A stretch of DNA of 64,000 nt from an uncultured Clostridia bacterium (GTDB lineage Bacteria; Bacillota; Clostridia; Christensenellales; Pumilibacteraceae): assembly GCA_948440265.1 (NCBI GenBank), contig CAOJOK010000001.1, positions 372,001 to 436,000 on the forward strand, written 5' to 3'. Positions 61,616-64,000 of the stretch are shown piece by piece. Below the pieces are notes generated by a model. That model worked only from the letters and a program-made list of their open reading frames with translations. It did not search any database and was not told the DNA's origin. The first letter of the stretch is position 1. Each line of letters starts with the position of its first letter. Both the position numbers and the translations under genes were made by a program.

Positions 61616-61822
61616 ATGAGCAAATACGACGCACTGTGGAATTATTTGAAGGACGGCGGCAAAAACGAATACAAGCTGTCTTATGAAGAAATCAAAGATA
61701 TCTCGGGGTTTGACCTCGACCACTCGTTTCTGACATACAAGAAAGAGGCGAAAGCGTACGGTTATGAAGTGAGCAGAATATCTATGAAAGAAAAAACCGT
61801 TTTCTTCAAAAAAGTTCTGTAA
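61616..61822 (+). CDS. Small conserved hypothetical protein
   Basis: 68 residues: MSKYDALWNYLKDGGKNEYK at the start, then LSYEEIKDISGFDLDHSF and MKEKTVFFKKVL. The W-YL, L-YEEIE and DHSFL-YKKE features recall a small conserved Firmicute family of unknown role. It lies 10 bp after glyS and shares its transcript. Confidence 0.78.
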   Translation: MSKYDALWNYLKDGGKNEYKLSYEEIKDISGFDLDHSFLTYKKEAKAYGYEVSRISMKEKTVFFKKVL

Positions 61823-61884
61823 ACGAATTTATCTTGCTTAATCGAAAAAACACGGATACAAAGTATTGTCATTCAAAATCGATA

Positions 61885-61919
61885 AAAAAACGAAGATACA
61901 TCAAATGTCTTCGTTTTTT
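61885..61919. terminator. Bidirectional terminator after glyS operon
   Basis: AAAACGAAG-AT-ACAT-CAA-ATGT-CTTCGTTTTTT: bulged hairpin with A and T runs on each side, usable from both directions. Confidence 0.75.
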
Positions 61920-61928
61920 ATATGCGAT

Positions 61929-62384
61929 TTAATTTTTAATTGCTTTCGAATAGTCGTCATAATAAACTATTATATTTGCAAAATCGGTTTGCAGATATTC
62001 TACCACTTCTCTTTCTCGGCTGATTATGTATTTTTGACTTTCGACAACAATTATTATATCATTGCGCGAAAGTCTTTTTTTTAATGCAATCGGTGACGGC
62101 AATAGAACTTTATTTATGTTTACTGCGTCGATGGTAAATACGGTTTTGTTATGATTGGATATAATCGAAATCGTTTCATCGTTAAATAAAACTTTATCGC
62201 CGGACAGCGAATATGTATTTATAAAACTCACAACTGCCGCAATCAAAAGAAGTAACGGAATTTCCAACAAGACAAGGCAATCGAAAACCAATATCAAAAT
62301 TCCCGATATCAAAGCGACCGATATTGAAACAATTCCCACAGCCAAGAACAATTTAAAATCATTACTGTTTCTTTTGAACTGCAC
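61929..62384 (-). CDS. Two-helix membrane protein with PH-like domain, uncharacterised
   Basis: 151 residues from a GTG start. Two membrane helices (about 12-33 and 37-56), then a cytoplasmic beta-rich domain (about 60-140, DKVLFNDETISIISNHNKTV, NDIIIVVESQKYIIS) of bacterial PH/YdbS-like appearance. AT-rich relative to neighbours. No promoter of quality seen. Confidence 0.65.
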   Translation of the reverse strand: MQFKRNSNDFKLFLAVGIVSISVALISGILILVFDCLVLLEIPLLLLIAAVVSFINTYSLSGDKVLFNDETISIISNHNKTVFTIDAVNINKVLLPSPIALKKRLSRNDIIIVVESQKYIISREREVVEYLQTDFANIIVYYDDYSKAIKN

Positions 62385-62471
62385 TTCTCACCTCGCCAAA
62401 TGACTATTTATCGCTTGCCTTCAAGTCAATCACATAGAAATACACAATCAGTATTTTAGTTTTTGCCGTTG

Positions 62472-62963
62472 TCAGTAGCTTACTATTTTTACGGGTTTTT
62501 CGTCGACGCGCGCCTTTTCCAGCGTCCGGAACGTGCCGCCGCTTCTCTCCCCGTTCCACACAGCCAGAACGAAATCGGCGTTATCCACCATATACGCGTT
62601 GCGTTTCATCATACAGAATTTCGTATAATGCGGACTTACCGTCGTCACCCTGTCGGCGCGGGCTATTATATCTTTATACCGTCCGACGTTTTCCGCCGAC
62701 CAGCCTTTCGACTGCTCCGGACAGGGCAAAGCACATTCCAGCCCCACGGACGGATATTTTTCTTTCAGTTTCAGCACGGCTTCGGCGCAGAAGATATCCG
62801 AACCCAAAGCCATACCAGATATGAACCAATCATAGCCCTGCTCTATCAGCCGTTCCGTTTCCGAATATATTTCGCTTTTCAGACGTTTGCACCTTTCGTC
62901 GTTTTCGTCATAGCCCCACGGAAAGCGCGTCGGGCGGTTGCCCGTGAAACAGCACGATTTCAC
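62472..62963 (-). CDS. SLOG-superfamily protein (DUF1273/YpsA-like)
   Basis: 163 residues. Rossmann-like SLOG fold: N-terminal CCFTGNRPTRFPWGYDEND, then FISGMALGSDIFCAEAVL with the family GMA-G-D motif, LECALPCPEQSKGW and FVLAVWNGERSGGT. SLOG proteins bind nucleotides or ADP-ribose-like ligands; YpsA affects cell division in B. subtilis. Overlaps gpsA by 4 bp. Confidence 0.9.
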   Translation of the reverse strand: MKSCCFTGNRPTRFPWGYDENDERCKRLKSEIYSETERLIEQGYDWFISGMALGSDIFCAEAVLKLKEKYPSVGLECALPCPEQSKGWSAENVGRYKDIIARADRVTTVSPHYTKFCMMKRNAYMVDNADFVLAVWNGERSGGTFRTLEKARVDEKPVKIVSY

Positions 62964-63925
62964 AGATAGAATTCCTCTTTCGGTTCTCTGTCGAACAGTC
63001 TTGCAAGCGCTTCTTTCGGCGGAGTGCTATGGCAAATCATATCGTACACTTCGCGCGTTATCGGCATATCCACTCCGCACTTATCCGCAAGCGCGCACAG
63101 CGCCCCTGCCGTCGCCACGCCTTCGGCAAGCTTATCGAACTTCTCGCCCTTCGCGTACTTTTCGCCCCACATTCTGTTATGGGAATATTTCGAAAACAGC
63201 GTCGTTTCGTAGTCGCCCAGATGGCACAGTCCGTATGCGGAAAACTCGCTTCCGCCGAGCGCTTTCGTAAGGCGCGCCACTTCCCTGCTGCCCCTGGACA
63301 TAAGCGGACCTTTCAGCTCGCTCAAATTCATTCCGTCCAGCATACCTGCGACTATGCCCATTACGTTTTTCGCCGCCGCGCCGACTTCCGTGCCGATTAT
63401 GTCATTGCCGTAATAAAAGCGGATAAGGTCGCTTTTGAACGAATCGGCAAGGCGTTTGGTCAGCTTTGCGCTGTACGAGTCGACGACCATACAATTGGGT
63501 ATGCCTGCGACGAACGACTGAATATGTCCCGGTCCGACCCAAACGGCGATATTGTTTTTATCTATGCCTTCTTCGATTGCCACCTGCGTCAGGCGTTTGC
63601 CGCTCGGCTCCTCTATTCCTTTCATACACAGCACGAACGTCTTGCCTTTCAAGTCGTGCTTGACCACACGTTTCAAAAATCCGCGCAGACCCTGCGCGCT
63701 TATGGATATGATGATTGTTTCCGCGTGCTTTATCGCCGCCGCCAAATCGTCGGTCAGCGTTATGCTGTCGGGGAAAGCGACATAGTCGTTTTTACGCGTT
63801 TTTTTGAGCACGTCATAGCTCGGCTCGCCTTCCATTCCCCAACTGATTACGTCATTGCCTATTTTATCGTTATACCAGGCAAGGAAAGAACCCCATCTTC
63901 CGCACCCCAAAACCGATACTTTCAT
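62960..63925 (-). CDS. gpsA: Glycerol-3-phosphate dehydrogenase [NAD(P)+]
   Basis: Reduces dihydroxyacetone phosphate to glycerol 3-phosphate for phospholipids. 321 residues. NAD motif VLGCGRWGSFLAWY, SAQGLRGFL, substrate segment EVGAAAKNVMGIVAGMLDG (usual form EL-GALKNV), and SRGSREVARLTKALGG and HLGDYETTLFSKYSHNR. GGGAGG before the ATG. Followed by the SLOG gene. Confidence 0.94.
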   Translation of the reverse strand: MKVSVLGCGRWGSFLAWYNDKIGNDVISWGMEGEPSYDVLKKTRKNDYVAFPDSITLTDDLAAAIKHAETIIISISAQGLRGFLKRVVKHDLKGKTFVLCMKGIEEPSGKRLTQVAIEEGIDKNNIAVWVGPGHIQSFVAGIPNCMVVDSYSAKLTKRLADSFKSDLIRFYYGNDIIGTEVGAAAKNVMGIVAGMLDGMNLSELKGPLMSRGSREVARLTKALGGSEFSAYGLCHLGDYETTLFSKYSHNRMWGEKYAKGEKFDKLAEGVATAGALCALADKCGVDMPITREVYDMICHSTPPKEALARLFDREPKEEFYL

Positions 63926-63942
63926 TTTGACCTCCCTATAAC

Positions 63943-64000
63943 TTACTTCTTATTTGCAAGCGCAAGCATATATTCTTTTTCCATTTGAAAATAATAGCTT
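63943..64000 (-). CDS. C-terminal end of an unidentified gene
   Basis: On the minus strand an open frame enters from the right edge and ends at 63943 with ...EKEYMLALANKK and TAA, 17 bp before gpsA. Too short to identify; by position it would be the gene cotranscribed upstream of gpsA. Confidence 0.45.
   Translation of the reverse strand, partial: SYYFQMEKEYMLALANKK

Overview
The window reads as chromosomal DNA of an anaerobic, low-to-moderate GC Firmicute, most likely an uncultured gut-type Clostridium relative. The basis is the gene content: a multimeric NAD-linked [FeFe] hydrogenase, PyrK/PyrDB dihydroorotate dehydrogenase, LL-diaminopimelate aminotransferase, a SepF/YlmE-type division cluster, an acyl-CoA dehydratase activase-like giant, RqcH, a 6S RNA candidate and consensus sigma-A promoters (TTGACA-17-TATAAT type). 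Genes are tightly packed and successive genes very often overlap as ATGA/GTGA, so translational coupling is a general style here. The exact genus cannot be told from the sequence alone.

Layout. 1-3.2 kb: the 5' part of tig (trigger factor) and, divergently, rqcH. 2.9-13.2 kb: one apparent twelve-to-fourteen-gene leftward operon from a single extended -10 promoter at 13.2 kb: ATP-grasp ligase, yggS, sepF, lspA, RluA-family pseudouridine synthase, pyrR, pyrB, pyrC, pyrF, pyrK, pyrD, pyrE and two small membrane proteins. 13.3-21.4 kb: a leftward operon with a catalytic HydABC-like hydrogenase downstream and, upstream, a second hydrogenase-like [FeS] protein with degenerate H-cluster motifs, two DRTGG proteins, a PHP phosphoesterase and two stand-alone GHKL ATPases; this looks like a sensory or regulatory module coupled to hydrogen metabolism. 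21.4-23.3 kb: a membrane protein, an MBL-fold hydrolase and a probable 6S RNA. 23.3-33.6 kb: a leftward operon of an ANTAR regulator, purF, carA, a carB-dapF gene fusion, pyrG and dapL, joining pyrimidine/purine supply and lysine/peptidoglycan precursor synthesis. 33.7-40 kb: phosphoglucomutase, aldose epimerase, small membrane proteins and a PAS hybrid histidine kinase. 40-45.2 kb: tRNA-Leu(CAG), a GNAT acetyltransferase and a 1439-residue activase-like protein. 45.2-47.4 kb: an AT-rich accessory patch with a serine recombinase and a lipoprotein carrying three near-identical 50-residue repeats. 47.4-54.6 kb: amidohydrolase, purA, an RnlA-like putative RNase toxin without visible antitoxin, and a large surface protein. 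54.6-58.3 kb: hom, coaX, an ECF S component (probably pantothenate) and a lipoprotein. 58.4-64 kb: a zinc-knuckle protein, a repeat array, a tiny protein that is one quarter cysteine with an unexplained structured leader, glyS, small conserved proteins, a SLOG protein and gpsA.

The most unusual items are the in-frame CarB-DapF fusion, the two-tier hydrogenase operon, the orphan RnlA-like gene, the cysteine-rich miniprotein with its GC-rich leader, and a PyrR with an altered PRPP loop inside an operon that leaves no room for the usual attenuators. Functions were assigned by motif recognition; no database searches were run.
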